Made by a program: the position numbers and the translations under genes. Positions 16,928 to 25,863 of a DNA stretch of 64,000 nt are shown here, piece by piece. The notes beneath the pieces are model-generated. The model saw only the letters and a list, made by a program, of their open reading frames with translations. It did no database searches and was not told where the DNA came from. The stretch covers positions 310,001-374,000 of the forward strand of contig NZ_JAHXDN010000004.1 in assembly GCF_019375555.1 (NCBI RefSeq), read 5' to 3'. The stretch's first letter is position 1, and each line of letters opens with the position of its first letter. The stretch is from Roseobacter insulae. GTDB taxonomy: Bacteria > Pseudomonadota > Alphaproteobacteria > Rhodobacterales > Rhodobacteraceae.

Positions 16928-18049
16928 ATGACTGCCCAGTCCACTTTCCTGCCTGTATTGAGATTGCTCAGCGCCGGTCTGCTGGCGGTGGCCGCCGGCA
17001 TGGCGCTGGCACAGGGCGGTCCCGCGTCGGTCGGCGTTGAAACCGTCGAGACCCAGAGCATCGCCGAGACGGTGCCGCTTTTCGCCGAGGTCGTGACATC
17101 GCGTGAAGGCACAGTGGCCAGCCGCATTGCGGGCACCGTCGAATTTGTCCACGTGCTGGAAGGCGACGCTGTGACCGAAGGGCAGGTTCTGGCGGAACTT
17201 GACACGGAGTTGCTGCAAATCCTGTCGCGGCAGGCCGAGGCCCGGTTGGCCGAGGCGCGTGCGGGTATAGAAACCGCCAGATCCCGCGTCGACAGATCGA
17301 CCAAGGCCCTGGCGCGTGTCGAGGGGCTGCGCGGGACGACGTCTTTCTCCACCAGTCGTTTTGACGAGGCACAAAGCGACTTCTTCGAAGCACGCGGACA
17401 ACTGGCCGAAGCGGAAGCCCGCGAGCAGACCGCGCAGGCCAATGCCGCGGAAACCCGCTACCAACTCGAACGCGCCAGCATTCGCGCGCCTTTTTCGGGC
17501 ATCGTGCTGGAAGTGGATACGAACCCCGGTGAATACATCAGCTCCGGCGCATCCGTCGTGTCCCTGCTGGACACGCAATCCTTCGAAATCGAAGCCAGTG
17601 TGCCCTCCAAATACATTCGGGTTCTGGAACCGGGGCTTGAGGTGTCCGGCGTGACAGAGGCGGGCGAAGAGATGGCCCTGACGGTACGGGTATTGCTGCC
17701 CGTCGAAAACACGTCGACCCGGACGCGCCCCGTGCGTTTTGCGGCGCCGCTGCTGACAGAAATGCGCACGGTTGCCATTGGGCAATCAATCACCGTGTCG
17801 ATCCCGATCAGTGCGCCCCGTGATGTGCTGGCCGTGCCCAAGGATGCTCTGGTTCAGGCGCGCGGCGGATGGATGGTTTTTGTGGCCAAGGATGGCGAGG
17901 CCCAGCCGCGCCCTGTCGAGATCGGCGTGGCTCTCGGCGACCGTTTCGAAGTGCTGAGCGGATTGAAGGAAGGCGACGTGGTTGTGACCCGCGGGAACGA
18001 GCGCTTGCGCCCCGGGCAAGCCATCGCCCCCATGACGGCAGGAAACTGA
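16928..18049 (+). CDS. RND efflux periplasmic adaptor (membrane fusion protein)
   Basis: A 373-residue adaptor that links an inner-membrane RND pump to an outer-membrane channel. A signal peptide (hydrophobic LLSAGLLAVAAGMALAQG, residues 15-31) has no lipobox cysteine. The mature protein shows a barrel-sandwich half (GTVEFVHVLEGDAVTEGQVLAELD), a coiled-coil hairpin of about 100 residues rich in Ala/Glu/Arg, the second half (IRAPFSGIVLEVDTNPGEYI) and a beta-barrel domain. The start at ATG 16928 leaves out an upstream in-frame extension that would bury the signal. The pump gene follows after 9 bases with GGAGGA. Confidence 0.93.
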   Translation: MTAQSTFLPVLRLLSAGLLAVAAGMALAQGGPASVGVETVETQSIAETVPLFAEVVTSREGTVASRIAGTVEFVHVLEGDAVTEGQVLAELDTELLQILSRQAEARLAEARAGIETARSRVDRSTKALARVEGLRGTTSFSTSRFDEAQSDFFEARGQLAEAEAREQTAQANAAETRYQLERASIRAPFSGIVLEVDTNPGEYISSGASVVSLLDTQSFEIEASVPSKYIRVLEPGLEVSGVTEAGEEMALTVRVLLPVENTSTRTRPVRFAAPLLTEMRTVAIGQSITVSIPISAPRDVLAVPKDALVQARGGWMVFVAKDGEAQPRPVEIGVALGDRFEVLSGLKEGDVVVTRGNERLRPGQAIAPMTAGN

Positions 18050-18058
18050 GGAGGACGT

Positions 18059-21000
18059 ATGGACGTAATCCGTTTCGCGATTGATCGCCCCGTTGCCGTC
18101 ATGGCCGCGGTCGTCATGGCCGTTCTATTCGGCATCATTGCCGTTACCCGCATCCCGATCCAACTGGCCCCGGATGTCCGCAAGCCCATCGTTGTGATCA
18201 GCACCAGTTGGCCCGGAGCGGCGCCATCGGAAATCGAACGTGAAATCATCAACCCGCAAGAAGAGGCGCTGCGCGGCCTTGAAGGGCTGGATATCATGAC
18301 CTCCCGTGCGCGGTCGGGTGAAGCCGAGGTGACGCTGGAATTCGGAATTGGCACGGACATGAGCCAGTCCCTGCTCCTGGTGTCGAACCGGCTCGACCGG
18401 GTGGGCGATTATCCGGATGAAGCGGGGGAGCCGTCGCTGGACACGTCCGGGGCGGATGACAGCCCGATCGCCTGGGTCCTGCTGACGGCCGAGGCCGGTA
18501 ACACGCGCGCCATGCCGACCTACGGTGATTTCGTGGAGGACATCATCAAGGACCGGCTTGAACGGGTCGAGGGCGTCTCTGCGGTCAATGTCTTTGGCGG
18601 GGTAACACGAGAATTGCAGGTGGTCGTCGATCCGCGGCAACTGGCGCGCTTCGGCCTGACCGTTCCGGATGTTGTCCGCATCCTGCGCAGCGAGAACATA
18701 TCGGTCTCTGCCGGTGACGTGGAAGAAGGCAAACGCCGCTACGTCGTCCGGGCCGAGGGCAACCTCAACACGGTAGCCGCCATAGAAGAAGTGGTTTTGC
18801 GCTCCGAACGCAGCGCCGGCGGTTCAGGCCGGGTGCGGGTTGGCGATGTGGCCGACGTCGGGTTCTCCTATCGCGACCCCACCGCGCGGCTGCGGTTTCG
18901 GGGGGAGCCCGGATTGGCCTTCAACATCGTGCGGGAACCCGGCGCGAACGTCATTGAGACGATGGACGCGGTGCGTGAGGTTCTTACCGAGCTCAATGAT
19001 GGCCCTGTCGCAGGCGCGGGCCTGAAAATGCGTCAGGTCTACGACGAGACCGTCTACATCAACGGGGCGATCGAACTGGTGACGCAAAACATCTGGATCG
19101 GCGGTATTCTGGCCGCCACGATCCTGCTGGCGTTCCTGCGCAGCCCACGGGCGACGATTGTGGTCTCCCTCGCAATCCCGGTCAGCATTGTTGCAACCTT
19201 CGTGGCCATGGCGGCAACCGGGCGTACACTGAACGTGATCTCGCTGGCGGGTATCGCCTTTGCGGTGGGCATGATCGTGGACGCCGCCATCGTCGTTCTG
19301 GAAAACATCTATCGCCTGCGCGAACAGGGCAAATCACGTCGTGAAGCTGCCTATCTCGGGGCCAGGCAGGTGTGGGGGGCCATCCTCGTATCCGCGCTGA
19401 CCACCGTTCTGGTCTTCATCCCGATCCTGATCATGCAGTTGGAAGCCGGACAGCTATTCCGGGACATCGCGGTGGCCATTTCGGTGTCTGTTCTGCTGTC
19501 GCTGGTGGTGGCCGTCACGGTCATTCCAGCCCTTGCCAGTCGCCTGCTGCAGAAGGGCAAGCAGACCACGATGAAGATCTGGGGCCTCGACCATCTGGCG
19601 CGGGGCTTTCACTCCCTTGTCATGTCCTACGTGCGGATGACCGTGCGGTTGCGCCTCGTCGGGCTGATAATGGTTGCCGCGATTGCCGGCGGCGCGGCGG
19701 CGGCCACGTTTTTCTTCCTGCCGCGGCTGGAATATCTGCCGGAAGGCAACCGCAACCTCGTTTTCGGCCTGATCATTCCGCCACCGGGGTACAACCTTGA
19801 TACCACGCAGACCATTGCGCAGCGCATCGAAGCTGTTGCCCGGCCGCTGTGGGAAGCGGCCCCGGCGACGCAGATGGCAGACGGCACCCCCACCATCGAG
19901 AACTTTTTCTTCGTGGCCACGCCCGGGAACAGCTTCGTTGGTGCCGCAGCGGTGGACGGCACCCGTGCAAGAGATCTTATCCCGGTCCTCTCCGGGCCGA
20001 TTTTCGCAGAACCGGGGACCTTCGGGTTCATGACCCAGCCCTCCCTGTTTGGCCGCGGTGTCGGTGGCGGGCGCACGATCGAACTCAATATCTCCGGTCA
20101 GGATCTGGATGACATCCTTGCGGTCGCCGGTCAGGCGGCGGGAACGATCGCCGGCCTGCTGCCGCGTGCCGAGGGCCACCAGTTTCGTCCGATCCCCGGC
20201 CTTGAGCTTGGCGCGCCCGAGGTCCGGCTGGTACCGGACCGCCTCAGGCTGGCCGATGCCGGGCTGACGGCCTCCGATCTGGCGCTGACGGTCGACGCTT
20301 TCAACGACGGTTTGCGCGTGGCGGAGATCACCGTTGGGGCGGAACGGCTCAACCTGATGCTCAAGGGCGATGCCGGGCTGCAACTGGCGCAACGCACACA
20401 GGATATCGGCAATTACCCGGTGGTCACGCCGTCCGGCCAGATTGTCCCGGTCACGGCGCTGGCCGATGTGATCGTGACAGCGGGTCCCACGGAAATCAGG
20501 CATCGCGACCGGCTGCGCACGGTAACGCTCGAAGTGCGCCCGTCAGATGCTCTGCCCCTCGAAGCAGCGGTGGAACTGCTGCAGAACGAGGTCGTGTCTG
20601 TCCTGCAGGAACGTGGCCTGCCGAACGGCATCCGCATGAGCGTCTCGGGCACCGCCGACCAGCTCAGCCAGACCTGGGATGCGATCCAGATCAATCTCGC
20701 CGTGGCCCTTATCATTGTTTTTCTGGTCATGGCCATTCTGTTTGAAAGTTTCGTGCTGCCGCTGGTGATCCTGATCTCAGTGCCCGTGGCGGCAGCTGGG
20801 GGTGTTGGCGGGCTCGCGCTCCTGAACGTTTTGGCAGATCTCGAATTTGGGGGCGTTTTCGAGTTTCTCAATGAATTCGAAAAACAGCCCCTCGATATGC
20901 TGACGCTTCTGGGGTTCATCATTCTGGTTGGCATCGTGGTGAACAACGCGATCCTGATCGTGCACCAGACACTCTATCACCTGCGGGACGAGGGTATGGC

Positions 21001-21262
21001 GCCGATTGACGCCATTGAAGAAGCAACCAGCAACCGCATCCGGCCGATCTTCATGTCCACGCTCACCAGCGTGTTCGGCATGTTGCCACTGGTCGTTTTC
21101 CCCGGAGAAGGGTCCGAGCTTTACCGTGGGCTGGGCGCTGTGGTCGTGGGCGGGTTGTCGATGTCGGCCTTCCTGACATTGCTGACCGTGCCGCCATTGC
21201 TCAGTTTGTGTGTCTGGGCGCCAAAACCGCAGGAAGACATGCCGGGAGCGCCCGCGCAGTAG
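18059..21262 (+). CDS. RND-family efflux pump (AcrB/HAE1-type)
   Basis: A 1067-residue proton-driven inner-membrane transporter with the classic layout: helix 1 (MDVIRFAIDRPVAVMAAVVM), a large periplasmic loop, helices 2-6, a second loop, helices 8-12. The proton-relay region of helix 4 reads GMIVDAAIVVLEN, so the second of the two aspartates of AcrB is alanine, and helix 10 reads GIVVNNAILIV with asparagine in place of lysine; this is seen in several RND subfamilies and need not mean loss of function. It forms an operon with the adaptor. No outer-membrane channel gene is in the window, so a TolC-like partner must be elsewhere. Substrates unknown. Confidence 0.95.
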   Translation: MDVIRFAIDRPVAVMAAVVMAVLFGIIAVTRIPIQLAPDVRKPIVVISTSWPGAAPSEIEREIINPQEEALRGLEGLDIMTSRARSGEAEVTLEFGIGTDMSQSLLLVSNRLDRVGDYPDEAGEPSLDTSGADDSPIAWVLLTAEAGNTRAMPTYGDFVEDIIKDRLERVEGVSAVNVFGGVTRELQVVVDPRQLARFGLTVPDVVRILRSENISVSAGDVEEGKRRYVVRAEGNLNTVAAIEEVVLRSERSAGGSGRVRVGDVADVGFSYRDPTARLRFRGEPGLAFNIVREPGANVIETMDAVREVLTELNDGPVAGAGLKMRQVYDETVYINGAIELVTQNIWIGGILAATILLAFLRSPRATIVVSLAIPVSIVATFVAMAATGRTLNVISLAGIAFAVGMIVDAAIVVLENIYRLREQGKSRREAAYLGARQVWGAILVSALTTVLVFIPILIMQLEAGQLFRDIAVAISVSVLLSLVVAVTVIPALASRLLQKGKQTTMKIWGLDHLARGFHSLVMSYVRMTVRLRLVGLIMVAAIAGGAAAATFFFLPRLEYLPEGNRNLVFGLIIPPPGYNLDTTQTIAQRIEAVARPLWEAAPATQMADGTPTIENFFFVATPGNSFVGAAAVDGTRARDLIPVLSGPIFAEPGTFGFMTQPSLFGRGVGGGRTIELNISGQDLDDILAVAGQAAGTIAGLLPRAEGHQFRPIPGLELGAPEVRLVPDRLRLADAGLTASDLALTVDAFNDGLRVAEITVGAERLNLMLKGDAGLQLAQRTQDIGNYPVVTPSGQIVPVTALADVIVTAGPTEIRHRDRLRTVTLEVRPSDALPLEAAVELLQNEVVSVLQERGLPNGIRMSVSGTADQLSQTWDAIQINLAVALIIVFLVMAILFESFVLPLVILISVPVAAAGGVGGLALLNVLADLEFGGVFEFLNEFEKQPLDMLTLLGFIILVGIVVNNAILIVHQTLYHLRDEGMAPIDAIEEATSNRIRPIFMSTLTSVFGMLPLVVFPGEGSELYRGLGAVVVGGLSMSAFLTLLTVPPLLSLCVWAPKPQEDMPGAPAQ

Positions 21263-21263
21263 C

Positions 21264-21500
21264 TTATTTGCGCCAGTGAAACGGCACGATGATCAGCGCG
21301 CCGATGGACGACACGATCGCATTGAGACCCGGGCTGCCAAAGCCAAAGCCGAACATCAGCCGGACGAAATAGAACAGAAAAGCGCCGCCGATACAGATGA
21401 TGATGCTTTGCAGGATACCGTTGTGGGTAAAACCGGATTTTTCGCACAGGTAGCCAACCAGCCCTGCAATCACCACTGTGCCAATCAGTGTCGGAAACAT
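21264..21500 (-). CDS. GlsB/YeaQ/YmgE-family small membrane protein
   Basis: A 78-residue protein with three hydrophobic segments (IGTVVIAGLVGYL, ILQSIIICIGGAFLFYFV, NAIVSSIGALIIV), matching the transglycosylase-associated/YmgE family, often stress-related in other bacteria. The ATG at 21498-21500 gives the family start; the frame extends further but that part is basic and unlike relatives. It is convergent with the RND gene (1 base apart) and lies just after fmt on the same strand, possibly cotranscribed. Confidence 0.8.
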   Translation of the reverse strand: MFPTLIGTVVIAGLVGYLCEKSGFTHNGILQSIIICIGGAFLFYFVRLMFGFGFGSPGLNAIVSSIGALIIVPFHWRK

Positions 21501-21513
21501 CGCGCGTTCTCCT

Positions 21514-22422
21514 TCAAAACTGCTTTCCGACAGGCATCGGCCAGCCGCGCAGGAACTCCGTCGCATCCTGAACAGCTTTGCCCGCACGCTGCAAGCGGAT
21601 CAGCTCCACCGCGCCCTCCCCGCAGACCACCCGCAAGGGATCGTGCAGCACGCAACCGGGTGCCCCGCGCCCGCCTGTCGCCACACGCGAGGCCAGCAGC
21701 TTGATGCGTGTCTCTCCGTCCATCGTCCACGCCCCCGGGAAGGGCGACAGCCCGCGGATAAGTCGGTCGATGTCCGGCGCGGGGCGTGTCCAGTCCACCC
21801 GCGCCTCCGACTTGTCGATCTTGTCGGCGTAGGTGATGCCGTCCTCGGGCTGAGGTTCCGGCACCAGGTCTCCCAGTTGCGCAAGCGCCTTGACGATCAG
21901 GTCGGCCCCCAGCGCGCTCAACCGGTCATGAAGCGATTGCGCGGTGTCATCGGGCTCGATGGTCACCGCCTCGCGCATCAACACCGGTCCTGTATCCAGT
22001 CCGGCCTCCATCTGCATGATGCACACGCCGGTTCTGGTATCGCCCGCCATGATCGCCCGCTGGATGGGGGCCGCACCCCGCCATCTGGGCAAGAGACTGG
22101 CATGAATGTTCAGACACCCGCGTTCCGGCGCGTCCAGAACAGGCTGCGGCAGGATCAACCCGTAGGCGACGACAACCGCCAGATCCGCCTGCAACGCGGC
22201 GAATTCAGAATGCGCCGTCTCGGTTTTCAGCGACACCGGTGTTCTCACGGGCAGCCCCAGGGCCGCCGCGCGCCGGTGCACCGGGCTGGGACGATCTTTT
22301 TTGCCCCGTCCCGCAGGACGCGGCGGCTGGCTGTATACACAGGGAATTTCATGCCCCGCGTTGACAAGTGCGTCGAGTACCGGGACAGAAAATTCCGGTG
22401 TGCCCATGAAAATGATACGCAT
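21514..22422 (-). CDS. fmt: Methionyl-tRNA formyltransferase
   Basis: A 302-residue enzyme that formylates the initiator methionyl-tRNA with 10-formyl-tetrahydrofolate in the cytoplasm. The N-terminus [19 protein letters not shown] is the family hallmark, the catalytic block [17 protein letters not shown] is intact (about residues 108-124), and the C-terminal OB-fold tRNA-binding domain follows. Length is normal. It is the last of a run of translation-start genes on the minus strand, 93 bases after the degenerate deformylase gene, as expected for the def-fmt functional pair. Confidence 0.97.
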   Translation of the reverse strand: MRIIFMGTPEFSVPVLDALVNAGHEIPCVYSQPPRPAGRGKKDRPSPVHRRAAALGLPVRTPVSLKTETAHSEFAALQADLAVVVAYGLILPQPVLDAPERGCLNIHASLLPRWRGAAPIQRAIMAGDTRTGVCIMQMEAGLDTGPVLMREAVTIEPDDTAQSLHDRLSALGADLIVKALAQLGDLVPEPQPEDGITYADKIDKSEARVDWTRPAPDIDRLIRGLSPFPGAWTMDGETRIKLLASRVATGGRGAPGCVLHDPLRVVCGEGAVELIRLQRAGKAVQDATEFLRGWPMPVGKQF

Positions 22423-22515
22423 CAGTATTCTCCCGGCGGGTCATTGTCCCACTGTGGCCCTGCCGCCAGCGATGGCATGCGGGCCAGTTTCGGCAAGGTG
22501 GTGTTCAGGTCGCCG

Positions 22516-23013
22516 TCAGTTCTTTCCCTTGCGTGCCTTGCGCAGCAACATGTCCCGTTTGACCTTGCTCAGGTGGTCAAAATACATCTTGCCGTTCAGG
22601 TGATCGATCTGGTGCTGAACGCTCGTCGCCTCCAGCCCGACAAAATCCCGGCGCACATAGACACCGTTTTCGTCCATGAACCGAACCGCCACGCCCCGTG
22701 GCCGGGACACTTTTGCGAACACGCCCGGCAGGTTCGGGCTGGCTTCTTCGTGATCGTTCAGGATGGCCGACGCATCGATCACCGTCGGGTTGGCCATGCG
22801 GATACGGCGGTCGCGCTTGTCAGACGCATCCACAACCGCCAGCCGCAGCATGACCCCGATTTGCGGCGCCGCGAGGCCAACACCGGGCATCGCGTCCATC
22901 GTGTCGATCATGTCTTCCCACAGTGCCCGCACATCTTCAGTGATCTCCGCCACTTCGGTCGCGGCGGTGCGCAGGCGCTTGTCCGGCCAGAGCAGGCATT
23001 TGCGAACCGTCAT
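22516..23013 (-). CDS. Peptide-deformylase-like protein lacking metal ligand and catalytic residue
   Basis: A 165-residue protein with the deformylase fold. Motif 1 is intact (GVGLAAPQ), but motif 2, normally EGCLS with the metal-binding cysteine, reads EASPN, and motif 3, normally HExxH, reads HQIDH, so the catalytic glutamate is glutamine. Without the Cys ligand and Glu it should not deformylate peptides. The frame is intact and coupled to the paralogue upstream (ATGA overlap at 23010-23013), and codon use looks normal, so it is conserved rather than decayed. It might bind formyl-methionine or regulate its paralogues. The two other copies have complete motifs. Confidence 0.85.
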   Translation of the reverse strand: MTVRKCLLWPDKRLRTAATEVAEITEDVRALWEDMIDTMDAMPGVGLAAPQIGVMLRLAVVDASDKRDRRIRMANPTVIDASAILNDHEEASPNLPGVFAKVSRPRGVAVRFMDENGVYVRRDFVGLEATSVQHQIDHLNGKMYFDHLSKVKRDMLLRKARKGKN

Positions 23014-23513
23014 GGCAGCGCTCCCGCACAGGCCTCTTCGGCCTTTTGTCTTTGATCTGCGGGAAGGTGATCAAGCGTCACGACGCCGTTAAGATGGTCC
23101 AGTTCATGCTGGACGCAGGCCGCCGCAAAGCCGGAAAAGCTGCGCGATTGCTCTGTGCCATCCAGAGCGGTCCATGTCATCGTCACCGTGGAGGGGCGCC
23201 GCACGTCGACACTCACGCCCGGAATGGACAGGCATCCTTCGGCCTGCACCGTTGTCTCTTCGCTGGCGCCGGTGATCCTGGGGTTGATGAAAATGATCGG
23301 GCTGGCCGTTCCGTCCTTCCACGTTGTATCCGTCACGAACACCCGCTGAAGCACGCCGATCTGCGGCGCGGCAAGGCCACGCCCGGGCGCGGCGTACATC
23401 GTGTCCAGCAGGTCACGCGCCAGGGCGGCCACTTCCGGTCCCGTGACCGCCACCGGATCGCAGACCGCGCGCAGATGCGGATCAGGCCAGCGAACAATCT
23501 GCCGCACCGTCAT
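23010..23513 (-). CDS. Peptide deformylase, second copy
   Basis: A 167-residue metal-dependent deformylase that removes the N-formyl group from new proteins. All motifs are present: GRGLAAPQ, EGCLS and HELDH. The glycine-variant GRG in motif 1 and the divergent C-terminus set it apart from the 175-residue copy upstream. The start ATG overlaps the stop of that gene (ATGA at 23510-23513); a longer frame reaches 23846 but overlaps the neighbour and has no family similarity. The downstream coupling to the degenerate copy makes a three-gene paralogue run. Confidence 0.9.
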   Translation of the reverse strand: MTVRQIVRWPDPHLRAVCDPVAVTGPEVAALARDLLDTMYAAPGRGLAAPQIGVLQRVFVTDTTWKDGTASPIIFINPRITGASEETTVQAEGCLSIPGVSVDVRRPSTVTMTWTALDGTEQSRSFSGFAAACVQHELDHLNGVVTLDHLPADQRQKAEEACAGALP

Positions 23514-24037
23514 GCGCGGGCAAGCTCGCGCTTGAATTTCACCATTTTCCGGGTGATCATCTGCCGCTTGAGCGGTTTCAGGTAGTCGATGAACAGCTTG
23601 CCATCCAGATGGTCGATCTCGTGTTGCGCGCAGGTCGCCCACAAACCGGTGAACACCTCGGTCTGTTCCTTGCCGTCGCGATCCGTCCAACGCACTTCGA
23701 CTTCCGACGGCCGGGTAACATCGGCGAACTGCTCGGGGATCGACAGACAGCCCTCTTCGTAGACGCTGGTTTCGTCGGAGGCAGACACAATTTCCGGGTT
23801 GAACATGATCAGCGGGCGCGCCGGTTCGGTATCCCCCTTCACGCAATCCAGCACGATGAGGCGTTGCAAGACACCCACCTGTGGCGCTGCAAGGCCGACC
23901 CCCGGCGCGTGGTACATCGTCTCCAGCATGTCGTCGGCCAGAGCGCGCAACTCGTCTGTCAGGTCCGTCACGGGCGCACAGAGCTTTTTCAGCCGCGGAT
24001 CAGGATGAAGCAATATGTTTCGTTTCATGCGCTTCAT
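23510..24037 (-). CDS. def: Peptide deformylase, main copy
   Basis: A 175-residue enzyme with the complete motif set GVGLAAPQ, EGCLS and HEIDH, and the family N-terminus RNILLHPDPRLKKLC. It acts on nascent chains at the ribosome exit. Two starts are possible, ATG 24037 (MKRMKRN) and ATG 24028 (MKRN); neither has a strong ribosome site, and the second matches relatives better. It heads the run def, def-like, def-degenerate, fmt on the minus strand. This copy looks the most canonical and is the likely housekeeping deformylase. Confidence 0.95.
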   Translation of the reverse strand: MKRMKRNILLHPDPRLKKLCAPVTDLTDELRALADDMLETMYHAPGVGLAAPQVGVLQRLIVLDCVKGDTEPARPLIMFNPEIVSASDETSVYEEGCLSIPEQFADVTRPSEVEVRWTDRDGKEQTEVFTGLWATCAQHEIDHLDGKLFIDYLKPLKRQMITRKMVKFKRELARA

Positions 24038-24125
24038 GTATGACAGGAACCGCCTGCCTGCAATAACCGGGGCTTGCAGCCGACCAGAATCTCGCTAGCT
24101 ATATGGCAGCACTCAGGAGACCCAA

Positions 24126-25322
24126 ATGAGCTTAGACACCAGCCCCGACGCCCGTTTCCATACTGTCATTGATCGTCGCGGCACCCAGTCAAGCAAATGG
24201 GACTACATGGAAAAATACTACGGTGTTTCGGCCGATGACGGTCTGGCGATGTGGACGGCCGACAGTGATTATCCGACACCGGCCTGCGTGACCGACGCGC
24301 TGAGGCGCGCGGTGGATCACGGTATCTTCGGCTACTACCCGGTGAACGACGAATACCTCGCCGCAATCCAGTGGTGGATGGAAAACCGTCATGACTGGAA
24401 GATCGATAGAAAATGGATTCTCACCGTTCAGGGCCTTGGCAACGCCATCGCGCTTGCCCTTGATGTCTGGAGTGACCCCGGCGATCACGTCGTCATCTTC
24501 AGCCCGGTCTATCACGAGTTCCGCATCAAGGTCGGCAAGGCCGGGCGGAACGTGACCGAGTGTCCGTTGCGCCGCGACGGCGACACCTACATGCTTGATC
24601 TGGAGGATGCCCAGAACCGTCTGACCGGGCGCGAAAAGCTTCTGCTGTGGTGCTCCCCTCAAAACCCGTCCGGGCGCGTCTGGTCACCGGATGAATTGCG
24701 CAGCGTTGCCGAGTTTGCGGCGCGCAACGATCTTGTTCTTGTGTCGGACGAGGTGCATCACGATCTTGTCTTTCCCGGCAGCACTTTCGTGCCGATGCAT
24801 GTCGCCGCGCCGGAGCATGAAAACAGGATGGTTATCCTGACCTCGGCCTCCAAGACATTCAACATCGCCGGGCAACGCACGGGAAACATGATCATCCCCG
24901 ATGCCGCATTGCGCCGGGACATGCAAAACCGCCTCAACGCGCTTGACTACAAACCGGCGGGCCTGAGCCTGCTGATGATCACGGCAGCCTATTCGCCGGC
25001 GGGGGCGGAGTGGGTTGATGCTCAGGTTGCATATCTGGAAGGCAATTGCGCGCTGTTTGACGCGGCGATGGCGGCAATCCCCGGCGTTCATTCCCTGCCC
25101 CTGAAATCCACGTATCTTGCCTGGGTTGATTTCGCCGGCACGGGCATGAGCTATGAAGAGATATCGCGGCGTGTTCTGAAAGACGCGCGGATCGCCCCCA
25201 GCGCGGGCCCGGAATTCGGCGCAGGCGGCGAGACATTCCTGCGATTCAACCTGGCGGCACCGCGCGCGCGCATTCAGGACGCCTGCGACCGTCTGGCCGC
25301 GGCTTTCAGCGATCTGCAGTAA
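24126..25322 (+). CDS. MalY/PatB-type PLP C-S lyase or aminotransferase
   Basis: A 398-residue fold-type I PLP enzyme. The pyridoxal lysine lies in TSASKTFNIAGQRTG, the PLP-binding aspartate/tyrosine region in LVSDEVHHDLVF, and the N-terminal KWDYMEKYYG with MWTADSDYPTP is typical of the MalY/PatB (cystathionine beta-lyase) group. Members split cystathionine or other cysteine conjugates to pyruvate, ammonia and a thiol. A CAGGAGACCCAA site precedes the start. It is divergent from def. In marine Rhodobacteraceae PatB-like lyases are also linked to sulphur antibiotic metabolism, but nothing here shows that. Confidence 0.9.
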   Translation: MSLDTSPDARFHTVIDRRGTQSSKWDYMEKYYGVSADDGLAMWTADSDYPTPACVTDALRRAVDHGIFGYYPVNDEYLAAIQWWMENRHDWKIDRKWILTVQGLGNAIALALDVWSDPGDHVVIFSPVYHEFRIKVGKAGRNVTECPLRRDGDTYMLDLEDAQNRLTGREKLLLWCSPQNPSGRVWSPDELRSVAEFAARNDLVLVSDEVHHDLVFPGSTFVPMHVAAPEHENRMVILTSASKTFNIAGQRTGNMIIPDAALRRDMQNRLNALDYKPAGLSLLMITAAYSPAGAEWVDAQVAYLEGNCALFDAAMAAIPGVHSLPLKSTYLAWVDFAGTGMSYEEISRRVLKDARIAPSAGPEFGAGGETFLRFNLAAPRARIQDACDRLAAAFSDLQ

Positions 25323-25332
25323 GAGCCGGGCG

Positions 25333-25683
25333 TCAGCGCGCGTCTTCGATCAACCCGACAGGCGCATCGTCTTCGATTTCGAAATCAACCGCGGGTTTCT
25401 GCGAGACCGCAGTGGCGCGTTTGAATTCGTAGCGACGCTCGCCCTCTTCATCGTCGCTTGTCACGATCAGGCATTGAAACAGATGCACACTGCCATCGTA
25501 AAGGTCGATGAAACCGCGCAGCGCGGGCGTGTCCGCCTCCATCGCGAAGCCGGTTTTCCACATCCGTAGCACCGGGAAAATCTGACCATCCACATCGACG
25601 CGCAACCGCGACGAACGTTTCAGGCTTTCCAAGCGCGCCTGATCCAGACCAGCTTGAATCTCTTTGGAAAAAATCGTTTCCAT
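25333..25683 (-). CDS. Conserved-looking small hypothetical protein
   Basis: A 116-residue soluble protein beginning METIFSKEIQAGL, with GGGAG 8 bases upstream of ATG 25681-25683. The middle (RLRVDVDGQIFPVLRMWKTGF) looks like a small beta barrel, and the C-terminus is acidic. I do not recognise a named family. It is convergent with the C-S lyase gene (10 bases) and divergent from the glutathionyl-hydroquinone reductase gene. A longer in-frame start at 25734 lacks a ribosome site. Confidence 0.7.
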   Translation of the reverse strand: METIFSKEIQAGLDQARLESLKRSSRLRVDVDGQIFPVLRMWKTGFAMEADTPALRGFIDLYDGSVHLFQCLIVTSDDEEGERRYEFKRATAVSQKPAVDFEIEDDAPVGLIEDAR

Positions 25684-25863
25684 ATCGTTACTCCCGTACA
25701 AACCCCTGCACCAGAAGATGCACGGATCATCCAAAAATCAAGTTAAGTTTTTGTGTCGCTTCACCGGTTGTGTGCGCCTGCGCAGAGACCGTGCGCGAGG
25801 GCTTGCCTGTGAAAACCGCCGTGTCCGACCTAGGTTAGGTCCAATGCACAAAGGAGAATGGGC

